64,000 nt of DNA from Pontixanthobacter gangjinensis (lineage in GTDB: Bacteria; Pseudomonadota; Alphaproteobacteria; Sphingomonadales; Sphingomonadaceae): positions 1,017,772 to 1,081,771 of the forward strand of contig NZ_WTYS01000001.1 in the NCBI RefSeq assembly GCF_009827545.1. Direction: 5' to 3'. Both the position numbers and the translations under genes were made by a program. Of this stretch, positions 16,316 to 23,984 are shown in pieces. The notes beneath the pieces were generated by a model that was given only the letters and a program-made list of their open reading frames with translations, did no database searches and was not told where the DNA came from. The number at the start of each line of letters is the position of its first letter. Within the stretch, counting starts at the first letter, position 1.

Positions 16316-18307
16316 TTATTCCGATTCCGCCGCTGAAAGTTCCGCCCCATCCGCCACAATCAGCGCTAGCACCGCTTCAACCTGAACCTGCCCGCCGAGG
16401 GCGGCGTTAAGCTCGGTCACGGTCCCGTCAAACGGCGCGGTGAGCGCATGCTCCATCTTCATCGCTTCGAGTACCATCAGCCGCTGGCCTGCGGTGACGG
16501 CGTCACCCTCGGCCACATCGACCGCGATGACCTTGCCCGGCATCGGCGCGAGGATCGCGCCGTCTGCGGCGGAAGTGTGTCCACTACCTCTTTGCGCGGC
16601 GAAGTCGATATTGTGCGCGAGCCCCTTTTCGAAAATCTGGATCCGACCGTTCGGTTCGTTTTCAGCAATGGGACCATATGTCGTTGGCAAATATTCTACA
16701 TCATCCAAACCGGACTTGCCGTCGATTTCGATGTGCCATTCGGTGCCTCCGTTCGTGGGTAGAGCGGAAACTTCAGATTGCTCCCCATCCACCAACATCC
16801 GGAAGCGCGCAGGTTCTGGTGCTGCATTCAGTCTAAAGCCAAACAATCCGCCAGGCGTGATATGGATGTCCTTGTTGAACTCTGCTTCGGCGAACTCTTC
16901 GAGCCTCCAGCTTACAGCGGAGAGTCTGACTGAGTTGCCGGCATCCGCTGTGGTTAGCGTTTCGCCTTTCCTTTCGATCAGGCCGGTATCCAGGTCTCCT
17001 GAACCGAATTCTTCCATTCGAAGCAAATTTACCAAAAATCCGGCGTTAGTTTTGACAGGGTAGACTTCGACGCCTCCGGCAATAGCGCATAGGCCATCAA
17101 TCGCTTCAGCACGGCTTGGCGCTGCCACAATTAATTTGGCAATCATCGGGTCGTAGAATGGAGAGATTGAGCCGCCTTCGACTACGCCCGTTTCGATGCG
17201 GCCTTCATCTCCAAGGTCGAAATGTTCGAGAGTCCCAATGCTCGGTAGGAACCCCGTCGCCGGATCTTCCGCATAGAGCCGCGCTTCAATCGCATGGCCG
17301 TTGATCTGAATTTCGTCTTGCTTCAGCGGGATCGGCGCACCGCTCGCCACGCGCAGCTGCCATTCCACCAGGTCCACCCCGGTTATCTCCTCAGTCACTG
17401 GATGCTCCACCTGAAGCCGCGTGTTCATTTCCATGAAGAAAATGCGGTCTGCGCGTAGGCCCTCAGACGCATCGGCGATGAATTCGATAGTGCCTGCGCC
17501 GACATAATCGACCGCTTTTGCTGCACGAATTGCTGCGCAGCATATTTCTTCGCGGGTTGCAGCATCCATGCCCGGCGCGGGGGCTTCTTCGATGACTTTC
17601 TGGTGGCGGCGTTGCAGCGAGCAGTCGCGTTCGAACAAATGGACGACATTGCCGTGGCTGTCGCCGAAAATCTGCACTTCGATATGGCGTGGGCTGGTGA
17701 TCCATTTTTCCAGCAGCACGTGGTCATTGCCGAAACTGGCCTTGGCTTCGCGCTTGCAGCTTTCCAGATCAGCGGCAAAATGCTGCGCAGCATCGACCTT
17801 GCGCATTCCCTTGCCGCCGCCGCCTGCAACCGCCTTGATCAGCACCGGGAAACCGATTGCGCCTGCTTCTTTTTGCAAACGTTCGAGCGATTGGTCTGCG
17901 CCCAGATATCCGGGCGTCACAGGCACGCCCGCTTTCTCCATCAGTTCCTTGGCGGAGTCCTTCAATCCCATCGCGCGAATGCTGTCGGGATTTGGGCCGA
18001 CCCAGATCAGCCCTGCATCCTGCACCGCTTGCGCGAAATCGGCATTCTCGGACAAAAATCCGTAACCCGGATGGATTGCCTCGGCACCGGTTTGCTTCGC
18101 CGCTGCGATGATTTTCTCGCCCACCAAATAGGATTCAGCAGCCGGGGAGGGGCCGATATGCACGGCTTCGTCTGCCGAACGGACATGCAGCGCCTTGGCA
18201 TCGGCGTCAGAATAGACCGCAACCGTTGCCACACCCATTTCGCGGGCAGTGCGGATTATACGGCAGGCAATTTCGCCGCGATTGGCGATGAGTAGCTTTG
18301 TAATCAT
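16316..18307 (-). CDS. acyl-CoA carboxylase alpha subunit (biotin carboxylase plus BCCP)
   Basis: ATP-dependent carboxylation of biotin. The 663-residue protein has an ATP-grasp biotin carboxylase domain (about residues 1-450) with KAVAGGGGKGMRKV and the MEMNTRLQVEHPVTE signature, a poorly conserved linker, and a C-terminal biotinyl domain with LEAMKMEH, whose Lys is biotinylated. It begins only 9 bp behind the crtB stop, so it appears to be transcribed with the carotenoid genes. The beta subunit follows 104 bp downstream. Such two-subunit enzymes act on propionyl-, 3-methylcrotonyl- or acetyl-CoA; which one is not decidable here. Confidence 0.92.
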   Translation of the reverse strand: MITKLLIANRGEIACRIIRTAREMGVATVAVYSDADAKALHVRSADEAVHIGPSPAAESYLVGEKIIAAAKQTGAEAIHPGYGFLSENADFAQAVQDAGLIWVGPNPDSIRAMGLKDSAKELMEKAGVPVTPGYLGADQSLERLQKEAGAIGFPVLIKAVAGGGGKGMRKVDAAQHFAADLESCKREAKASFGNDHVLLEKWITSPRHIEVQIFGDSHGNVVHLFERDCSLQRRHQKVIEEAPAPGMDAATREEICCAAIRAAKAVDYVGAGTIEFIADASEGLRADRIFFMEMNTRLQVEHPVTEEITGVDLVEWQLRVASGAPIPLKQDEIQINGHAIEARLYAEDPATGFLPSIGTLEHFDLGDEGRIETGVVEGGSISPFYDPMIAKLIVAAPSRAEAIDGLCAIAGGVEVYPVKTNAGFLVNLLRMEEFGSGDLDTGLIERKGETLTTADAGNSVRLSAVSWRLEEFAEAEFNKDIHITPGGLFGFRLNAAPEPARFRMLVDGEQSEVSALPTNGGTEWHIEIDGKSGLDDVEYLPTTYGPIAENEPNGRIQIFEKGLAHNIDFAAQRGSGHTSAADGAILAPMPGKVIAVDVAEGDAVTAGQRLMVLEAMKMEHALTAPFDGTVTELNAALGGQVQVEAVLALIVADGAELSAAESE

Positions 18308-18316
18308 TATCAGCGG

Positions 18317-19297
18317 TTAAGCCGAGCGCGCCTTTTCCGCAAGTTGCCTACGCGACCATTCCGGCATTTCTGCCGGTGCTTGAGGCCGGTTCAAGAGCGC
18401 CTCGAAAAATGCGGCGGCTGCATGGCGCATCTTGTCCGTTTTAGAGGTGTAGACCCGGTGGTCCCACGCGGCGGTGCCACGCGCTCGAACTTCGCGTCCG
18501 ATTGCGGTGTAAATCCGAGCTGCGGACAGCACCGCCCAGCGGCTGCGGAAAGGTAGTTTGGCCGCGCCAATTTTGGATGCGGCAGCATGCTGCTCCATCA
18601 GATCGGTCAGTTGCGCGGCCATATCGGCCAATTCCTGCCGGTGGTGCGGCTTGGTATGCTGGCCAGGTTCAATATCCTGATAAGCGAGCCATTCCATTGG
18701 AAGGTAGCAGCGTCCAGCAGCGTCATCTTCGACCAGATCGCGCGCGATATTGGCCAGTTGGAATGCGAGGCCCAGATCGGTTGCGCGGTCCAATGTCTCC
18801 TGGTCTTCCGGATCAACGCCCATTACAACCGCCATCATGACCCCCACCGCGCCTGCCACGTGGTAACAATATTGCAGCAAATTGCGCTCGCTACGTGGCC
18901 GCCAATCCTTGGCATCCAGCGCAAACCCGGCGATGACATCCTCTGCCATCTCCGGCGTAATTCCGCATTCTTGCGCGACCAGGCCAAAGGCATCGAACGC
19001 CACATCTGCAGTAGGCAGTCCTTCAAACGCGCGCTGAGTCAGCGCACGGATTGAATTGAGCCGCCCTTCGGGGTTCGATTGATCGCCAAGCTCTCCGCCC
19101 ATTTCCTGCGCGTCGGCGATATCGTCACAGCGGCGGCACCACGCATAAAGCAGCCACACACGTTCGCGCGTAGGCTTGTCGAACAGACGACTTGCGGCAG
19201 AGAAACTTTTGGACCCTTGTTTGATCGACAGGCGAGCCTTCTCCACCAAGGCAGCGCGGTGCCTCCCGCCCCCGGGGCGGTTCTGCGTTTCCCGCAT
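18317..19297 (-). CDS. crtB: phytoene synthase
   Basis: Condenses two geranylgeranyl diphosphates to 15-cis-phytoene, the first committed carotenoid step. The 326-residue protein shows the trans-prenyltransferase signature: the first Asp-rich motif in YAWCRRCDDIADAQ and the second in LGLAFQLANIARDLVEDDAAGRCYLP. It is the fourth gene of the crtY-crtI-LOG-crtB run, 32 bp behind the LOG gene, and is followed after 9 bp by the acyl-CoA carboxylase alpha gene. No crtE (GGPP synthase) is in the window, so the substrate must come from elsewhere in the genome. Confidence 0.95.
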   Translation of the reverse strand: MRETQNRPGGGRHRAALVEKARLSIKQGSKSFSAASRLFDKPTRERVWLLYAWCRRCDDIADAQEMGGELGDQSNPEGRLNSIRALTQRAFEGLPTADVAFDAFGLVAQECGITPEMAEDVIAGFALDAKDWRPRSERNLLQYCYHVAGAVGVMMAVVMGVDPEDQETLDRATDLGLAFQLANIARDLVEDDAAGRCYLPMEWLAYQDIEPGQHTKPHHRQELADMAAQLTDLMEQHAAASKIGAAKLPFRSRWAVLSAARIYTAIGREVRARGTAAWDHRVYTSKTDKMRHAAAAFFEALLNRPQAPAEMPEWSRRQLAEKARSA

Positions 19298-19329
19298 AAA
19301 GCGCGAAGGAGCCAGAGGCCGCTCGGTGG

Positions 19330-19914
19330 TCAGAGGTCGTCTGCCTTCATTTTGAAGATTGGGGTGTGCGGCCGGTATTCCGCCATTTTCAGGAGGAGGT
19401 CAGGGAGCGCCTCGGCGTCGATCAGAATCCCTTGGTGCGCCGGCCGCACGAATCCGACCTTGGCCATTTTGCGATTGAAAGCGAGTAAATCGTCGTAAAA
19501 CCCGAATGAGTTAAGCAGTCCAACGGGGTTGGAATGATAGCCCAACTGCGCCCAACTCATCGCCTCCCACAATTCGTCCATCGTCCCGACACCGCCAGGG
19601 ATGCTGATGAATCCGTCCGAAAGGTCGGTGAAGGCTTTCTTGCGTTCATGCATTCCTGAAACGGTGTGCAATTCGGTGCAATCATGATTGGCAACTTCGC
19701 TGTTCGCCAGCGCCTCTGGGATCACTCCGATGACTTCGCCGCCAGCCTCCAGCGCACCCGCCGCAACCGCGCCCATCAGGCCGAGCCTGCCGCCGCCATA
19801 GACAACACCTATCCCGCGCTGCGCCAATGTTGCGCCAACATCGCGGGCCAAATCCATATAACGCGGGTCCTCTGGCGTGGCAGAGCCGCAATAGACGGCG
19901 AGGCGTTTCATCAT
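19330..19914 (-). CDS. TIGR00730/LOG family Rossmann-fold protein
   Basis: A 194-residue LOG (lonely guy)-type protein. Relatives are phosphoribohydrolases releasing adenine or cytokinin bases from 5'-monophosphates. The hallmark PGGVGTMDELWEAMSWAQ is present with the catalytic Arg/Glu environment, together with VYGGGRLGLMG at the nucleotide-binding end. The start overlaps the crtI stop by 4 bp (ATGA) and the gene ends 32 bp before crtB, so it is embedded in the carotenoid operon. Why a nucleotide-recycling enzyme is there is unknown; translational coupling to crtI suggests matched expression. Confidence 0.9.
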   Translation of the reverse strand: MMKRLAVYCGSATPEDPRYMDLARDVGATLAQRGIGVVYGGGRLGLMGAVAAGALEAGGEVIGVIPEALANSEVANHDCTELHTVSGMHERKKAFTDLSDGFISIPGGVGTMDELWEAMSWAQLGYHSNPVGLLNSFGFYDDLLAFNRKMAKVGFVRPAHQGILIDAEALPDLLLKMAEYRPHTPIFKMKADDL

Positions 19915-21482
19915 ATTTTCAAATCCTCGATCATCAATCCGGCGGTCGCTTTGGCGCTGCCGACCACGCCGGGAATGCCCGCGCCGGGATGTGTGCCAGC
20001 GCCGGTCAGATAGAAGTTCTCGATCACATCATCGCGGTTATGGCCGCGGAACCATGCGCTTTGGGTAAGGACGGGTTCGAGGCTAAATGCGCTGCCGAGA
20101 TGCGCACTTAGATCCTCTTTGAAATCCTTCGGTGCGTAATGGAATTTGGTCACGATCCGGTCGTGGATGTCGGGAATCAGGCGGCGCCCGATTTCATCCA
20201 GAATGCGTTTTTCCAGAACCGGTCCTACCTCGTCCCAATCCACTGCCAGTTTACCCATGTGGGCGACCGGAACCAGCGCATAGAATGTGCTTTTGCCCTT
20301 GGGCGCCATGCTTGGGTCTGTGACCGTCGGGTGATGCAGATAGATGCTGAAATCTTGCGGCAACACGCCATGATCGTAAATGTCTTCCAGCAACCCCTTA
20401 TAACGGGGGCCGAACAAAATCATGTGATGCGGAATGCCGGGCCATGTGCCCTCCAGCCCGAAATGGACCACGAACAGGCCGGGGCTGTAGCTCTTCCGCT
20501 TCAGCTTCTTGGCGTAATCCTTGCCACGCTTGCTGTCCGATAACAGGTCGCGGTAAGAGTGCATGATGTCACCATTGCTGGCGACCGCATCGAAGCGCTG
20601 TTTAAAGCCGCCTTTGGTTTCGACCTCGGTTGCCTTGGTACCTACAGTGTGCACTTGAACCACCGGATCGCCGACCATCATTGTCCCGCCGAGCCGCTCG
20701 AAATGCCGGATCATGCCTGCGATCAATCGGTTTGTGCCGCCTCGTGTCCACCATACGCCGCCATCTTTCTCCAACTTATGGATAAGCGTGTAAATTGCGG
20801 AGGTCTTAAACGGATTGCCGCCGACGAGCAGCGTGTGGAAACTAAGCGCCTCGCGGATTTTCTCGTTTTTGATGAAACTTGAAACGATCGAATAGACGCT
20901 GCGCCATGCTTGTTTCTTGGCAAGGGCAGGTGCGGCTTTGAGCATCGATTTGAAATCGAGGAACGGCACGGTGCCCAGCTTGACGTAACCTTCTTCATAA
21001 ACGCCCGCGGAATATTCGAGAAAACGCTGGTATCCTGCGACATCGGCAGGTTCCAGCTTGGCGATTTCGGCGTTTAATTCTTCCTGATTGTTGGAATAGT
21101 TGAAATTGTGCCCGTCGGGCCAGTTTAGCCGGTAAAATGGCATGACCGGCATCAATTCGACATCATCCTTCATATCATGACCAGACAGCGCCCACAGTTC
21201 TTCGAGACAGGGCGGGTCGGTAATGACGGTCGGGCCACCATCGAACAGGAAGCCTTCTTTCTCCCAGAAATATGCGCGGCCACCGGGTTTGTCGCGTGCT
21301 TCGATTACGGTCGTCTGGATGCCGGCAGATTGCAGCCGCATTGCCAGCGCCATTCCGCCGAAGCCGGAACCTATCACGCAAGCGGTCTTGCCAGTTACGG
21401 ACGCTTGCGGCGCGACCGATTTTTCGGTCAGCAGGTCGGGAGCAATCGATCCGGGTGTCTTAGAAGCAGTCTTGCTGCTCAT
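19911..21482 (-). CDS. crtI: phytoene desaturase
   Basis: FAD-dependent bacterial-type desaturase that introduces double bonds into phytoene to give lycopene (or neurosporene). The 523-residue protein has the N-terminal dinucleotide fold CVIGSGFGGMALAMRL followed by an acidic EARDKPGGRAY, and the C-terminal CrtI signature TGAGTHPGAGIPGVVGSA. It is slightly long because of an N-terminal tail of about 30 residues rich in Ser/Thr. It overlaps crtY by 4 bp upstream and the LOG gene by 4 bp downstream, so translation of the run is coupled. Confidence 0.95.
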   Translation of the reverse strand: MSSKTASKTPGSIAPDLLTEKSVAPQASVTGKTACVIGSGFGGMALAMRLQSAGIQTTVIEARDKPGGRAYFWEKEGFLFDGGPTVITDPPCLEELWALSGHDMKDDVELMPVMPFYRLNWPDGHNFNYSNNQEELNAEIAKLEPADVAGYQRFLEYSAGVYEEGYVKLGTVPFLDFKSMLKAAPALAKKQAWRSVYSIVSSFIKNEKIREALSFHTLLVGGNPFKTSAIYTLIHKLEKDGGVWWTRGGTNRLIAGMIRHFERLGGTMMVGDPVVQVHTVGTKATEVETKGGFKQRFDAVASNGDIMHSYRDLLSDSKRGKDYAKKLKRKSYSPGLFVVHFGLEGTWPGIPHHMILFGPRYKGLLEDIYDHGVLPQDFSIYLHHPTVTDPSMAPKGKSTFYALVPVAHMGKLAVDWDEVGPVLEKRILDEIGRRLIPDIHDRIVTKFHYAPKDFKEDLSAHLGSAFSLEPVLTQSAWFRGHNRDDVIENFYLTGAGTHPGAGIPGVVGSAKATAGLMIEDLKI

Positions 21483-22717
21483 CCAATTTTCTCCTTATGC
21501 GCCACCAAGGGCGCGCCTTTGCCAGTCAGGGCGGATATCGCCCTGCTAACAGGTACGGGGGGTTTGCCGATCAAGACGCGTGCCTTGTCTGAGAAACGCG
21601 ACTTACCAGCATAAAAACGTTCAATCAGCCCGGCGGGTAGACGATAGAAGCGTTCGAACACCCTATATCGTTCCCTTGGCAGAGCAGCCCCGAACAGCAT
21701 CGCACCAAGCTGGCGATAAAATTTGGTCCTACCCCAATGCTTGCGCGCGCGCGCTTCCATCATTGCGGCCATTTGCTCGCCTGGCAATTCGGCATCGCGT
21801 GCGATTGCCAATGCGGTTTCAACTGCGAAGGGCAGGGTGTAGCTGGTGAGCGGGTGGACGAAGCCGCCCTTTGCTCCGGCCAAGACCACGCCCTCGGTGC
21901 GCTGTTCTGCCTGAAACGAGGTGAAATCCCCGCCGGTTATGACCGGCAGCACGCCAGTTTCGCCGCCAGTAATCTGGCCTTCCCAGCCATGCTGCTCGTG
22001 ATAGCGGTCAATCCGGCCAGATAAAGCGCTGCGATCAAGCACCGGACTGTCTGCGTAATAGGTGTCCTCGACAAATAGCTCGTCCACACCGAGCGGTAGG
22101 ACATAGACGAAGCGATAGGCCCCGCCCCCGCCCCCGCCATCTGGCGCCTGCTGCTCGATTGTCGCATCCATAATGATCGGGCGGGTGATCCCGTGCGGTT
22201 TGTTGGTCCGGGTAATGCGGCCCATGAACACTTGCCAACCGCCGGTCAGATGCGCGCTGCCCGATGGTCCGCGGCAGTCAATAACGGTGCGCGCAGATAT
22301 CCGCTGACCATTTTGGAGCGTCACGCCCTTTGCATCGAGCGAAACAACCGGTCGCTTTGTATGAATGGTGTTTTGGCCCAGTTCACGCCGCAGTGCAGCG
22401 TCAAAATCATCGGAGGTAAGCGAGTGGTAAGTCGATCCGAGCTTGCGGCGGTAAGCAGGGAAGTGGACCTCATAGCCGTGCCAGTCATTCTTGCGGAAAT
22501 TGGCAAGCAGGGCTGCGCCATCTTCATCGAGGTCGCTGTCAAACCAGCTCCACCGGTGATTGCCGCCGAGAATATCTCCTGCCTCGATCAACGTGACCTG
22601 CATCTCGGGGTGCTGGCGGCGTAGGGCCAGCGCAATCAGCCCGCCGGACAATCCCCCGCCAACGATCGCGATTTCGGTCCGGATATCTGCCAGAGAAGTA
22701 TTTGCGAGCCCGTTCAT
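21479..22717 (-). CDS. crtY: lycopene beta-cyclase
   Basis: Cyclises the ends of lycopene to beta-ionone rings, giving beta-carotene. The 412-residue flavoprotein has the dinucleotide-binding IAIVGGGLSGGLIALAL near the N-terminus, the CrtY-type WSWFDSDL motif, and VLPLGVDELFVEDTYY in the middle. It leads the leftward carotenoid operon and is divergent from the MipA gene across a 234-bp gap. With crtI and crtB in the same unit the products would be beta-carotene and derivatives; no crtZ or crtW is present in the window. Confidence 0.93.
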   Translation of the reverse strand: MNGLANTSLADIRTEIAIVGGGLSGGLIALALRRQHPEMQVTLIEAGDILGGNHRWSWFDSDLDEDGAALLANFRKNDWHGYEVHFPAYRRKLGSTYHSLTSDDFDAALRRELGQNTIHTKRPVVSLDAKGVTLQNGQRISARTVIDCRGPSGSAHLTGGWQVFMGRITRTNKPHGITRPIIMDATIEQQAPDGGGGGGAYRFVYVLPLGVDELFVEDTYYADSPVLDRSALSGRIDRYHEQHGWEGQITGGETGVLPVITGGDFTSFQAEQRTEGVVLAGAKGGFVHPLTSYTLPFAVETALAIARDAELPGEQMAAMMEARARKHWGRTKFYRQLGAMLFGAALPRERYRVFERFYRLPAGLIERFYAGKSRFSDKARVLIGKPPVPVSRAISALTGKGAPLVAHKEKIG

Positions 22718-22903
22718 TACAGAGTGCCCTAAAGCCGTGTGCGCCGCCTAGCAATCCGGTTGCAAGCGTATCGGCCAAATTTACGCCGAAAGAGGGCAGC
22801 TTCCGACCTGGGAGTTAATTTGATGCCCGATATTATTGGTCTGTTCTGCCAGGTCGATGCGATCAAGCAGTAGAAGCGTCCGGGTAACGATCCTATATAT
22901 GCC

Positions 22904-22928
22904 GGAACGGATGCCACGTATTTCCGTT
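22904..22928 (+). promoter_or_regulatory. perfect EcfG-type general stress promoter of the MipA/OmpV gene
   Basis: GGAAC at 22904-22908, exactly 16 bases, then CGTT at 22925-22928. This matches the known alphaproteobacterial EcfG consensus GGAAC-N16/17-CGTT with no mismatch. The -10 ends 23 bp before the ATG of the MipA/OmpV gene, leaving room for a short leader with an AGGGAAA ribosome site. It predicts that this outer-membrane protein is induced by general stress. Confidence 0.7.
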
Positions 22929-22951
22929 GAAATGGAAATAGGGAAATCCAC

Positions 22952-23857
22952 ATGAGACTGAAAACCAAATTTGCATTGGCCGCTTTGGCGGCTGGCTGCA
23001 CCTCCACATCATTGGCCGCACAAGATGCCTTACCGGCGCAAGCTGTTCCTGAAGCAGCCGACAAAAGCTCGGCACCTGCCGCCAGAGGCGGGCCGCCCGA
23101 AAGCGTGTTTGATGACAATTGGGTGACGATTGGCGTCGGCGTGGCTTACAGCCCTAGCTATACCGGATCGGACGACTACGTGCTGTCGCCGCTGCCGGTC
23201 ATTCAAGGCAGCGTTGGCGGCATCGATGTCCAGCCGCGACCTGCAGGATTTGCGCTCAATTTCATTGAAGGGACAGATGACGGACCGAACATCAATTTCG
23301 GGCCAGTTATCCGGATGCGCAGCGACCGTGCCAACCGTATCAAGGACCCTGTGGTAAAAGCTGCTGGAGAGCTCGACCGCGCGGTCGAGTTGGGCGTTTC
23401 GACAGGGATCAGCTTCCCCAAATTGCTGAACCCTTTTGACAGCCTGTCATTTGGCGCGGATGTCCGAAAGGATATCGCAGGCGCGCATGGCGGATTGGTG
23501 ATTGATCCCAGCATCACCTACTCCACCCCTATCAACCGGGGGCTGTTTACCTCGCTCACGCTCGGCACCGAATATGCGAGCGACGACTTTGCCGAATATT
23601 ATTTCGCGGTCACTCCAGCGCAAAGCGTCGCTAGCGGTTTGCCCGTCTATAATGCCGAGGGCGGCTTCACCAAAGCCAGCGTCACAACGCTCGTCGGGGT
23701 GGATTTTGATGGCAATGCGCTGAACGGCGGACTGAACGCCATTGTGCTAGGCGGATATTCGCGGCTGATGGGCGATGCGAAAGATAATCCCTACACCGCC
23801 ATTCGTGGCACCGCGGACCAGTTCTTTTTGGCGATAGGGGTAGGCTACACCTTCTGA
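22952..23857 (+). CDS. MipA/OmpV family outer-membrane protein
   Basis: A 301-residue outer-membrane beta-barrel of the MipA/OmpV family. It has an N-terminal Sec signal peptide (MRLKTKFALAALAAGCTSTS region), a Pro/Ala-rich spacer, then VGVAYSPSYTGSDDYVLSPLP, which is the MipA/OmpV opening signature, and alternating beta strands ending in a C-terminal aromatic (AIGVGYTF). MipA in E. coli scaffolds murein enzymes; other members are pore-like with unclear roles. It stands alone, divergent from crtY, behind a perfect EcfG-type promoter, and converges on the S9 peptidase gene with a shared hairpin between them. Confidence 0.9.
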   Translation: MRLKTKFALAALAAGCTSTSLAAQDALPAQAVPEAADKSSAPAARGGPPESVFDDNWVTIGVGVAYSPSYTGSDDYVLSPLPVIQGSVGGIDVQPRPAGFALNFIEGTDDGPNINFGPVIRMRSDRANRIKDPVVKAAGELDRAVELGVSTGISFPKLLNPFDSLSFGADVRKDIAGAHGGLVIDPSITYSTPINRGLFTSLTLGTEYASDDFAEYYFAVTPAQSVASGLPVYNAEGGFTKASVTTLVGVDFDGNALNGGLNAIVLGGYSRLMGDAKDNPYTAIRGTADQFFLAIGVGYTF

Positions 23858-23918
23858 TTATTTTGTGGTTGCGGTGGTTGCATCAAACACAACCTGCCGC
23901 GCCCTGCCAAAATGCACA

Positions 23919-23953
23919 AACGCCCGCCTCTGATCTGATCGGAGACGGGCGTT
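23919..23953. terminator. bidirectional hairpin between convergent genes
   Basis: AACGCCCG at 23919-23926 pairs with CGGGCGTT at 23946-23953, extended inward by CTC/GAG around a loop containing GATCTGATC. It sits midway between the MipA stop and the S9 peptidase stop on the other strand. The U-tracts are weak (GTTTGTGCATTTT on the minus strand, AGCGTTTC on the plus), so it is a modest but likely two-way terminator. Confidence 0.6.
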
Positions 23954-23984
23954 AGCGTTTCAGAAACTATCGAAGTTGCTGAGT

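Noticed and set aside
22823-22873. 16-codon open frame starting MPDIIGLF behind a GGGAG site between crtY and MipA
   Set aside because: Too short and without context to support; it ends before the EcfG-type promoter and no attenuator structure is seen.
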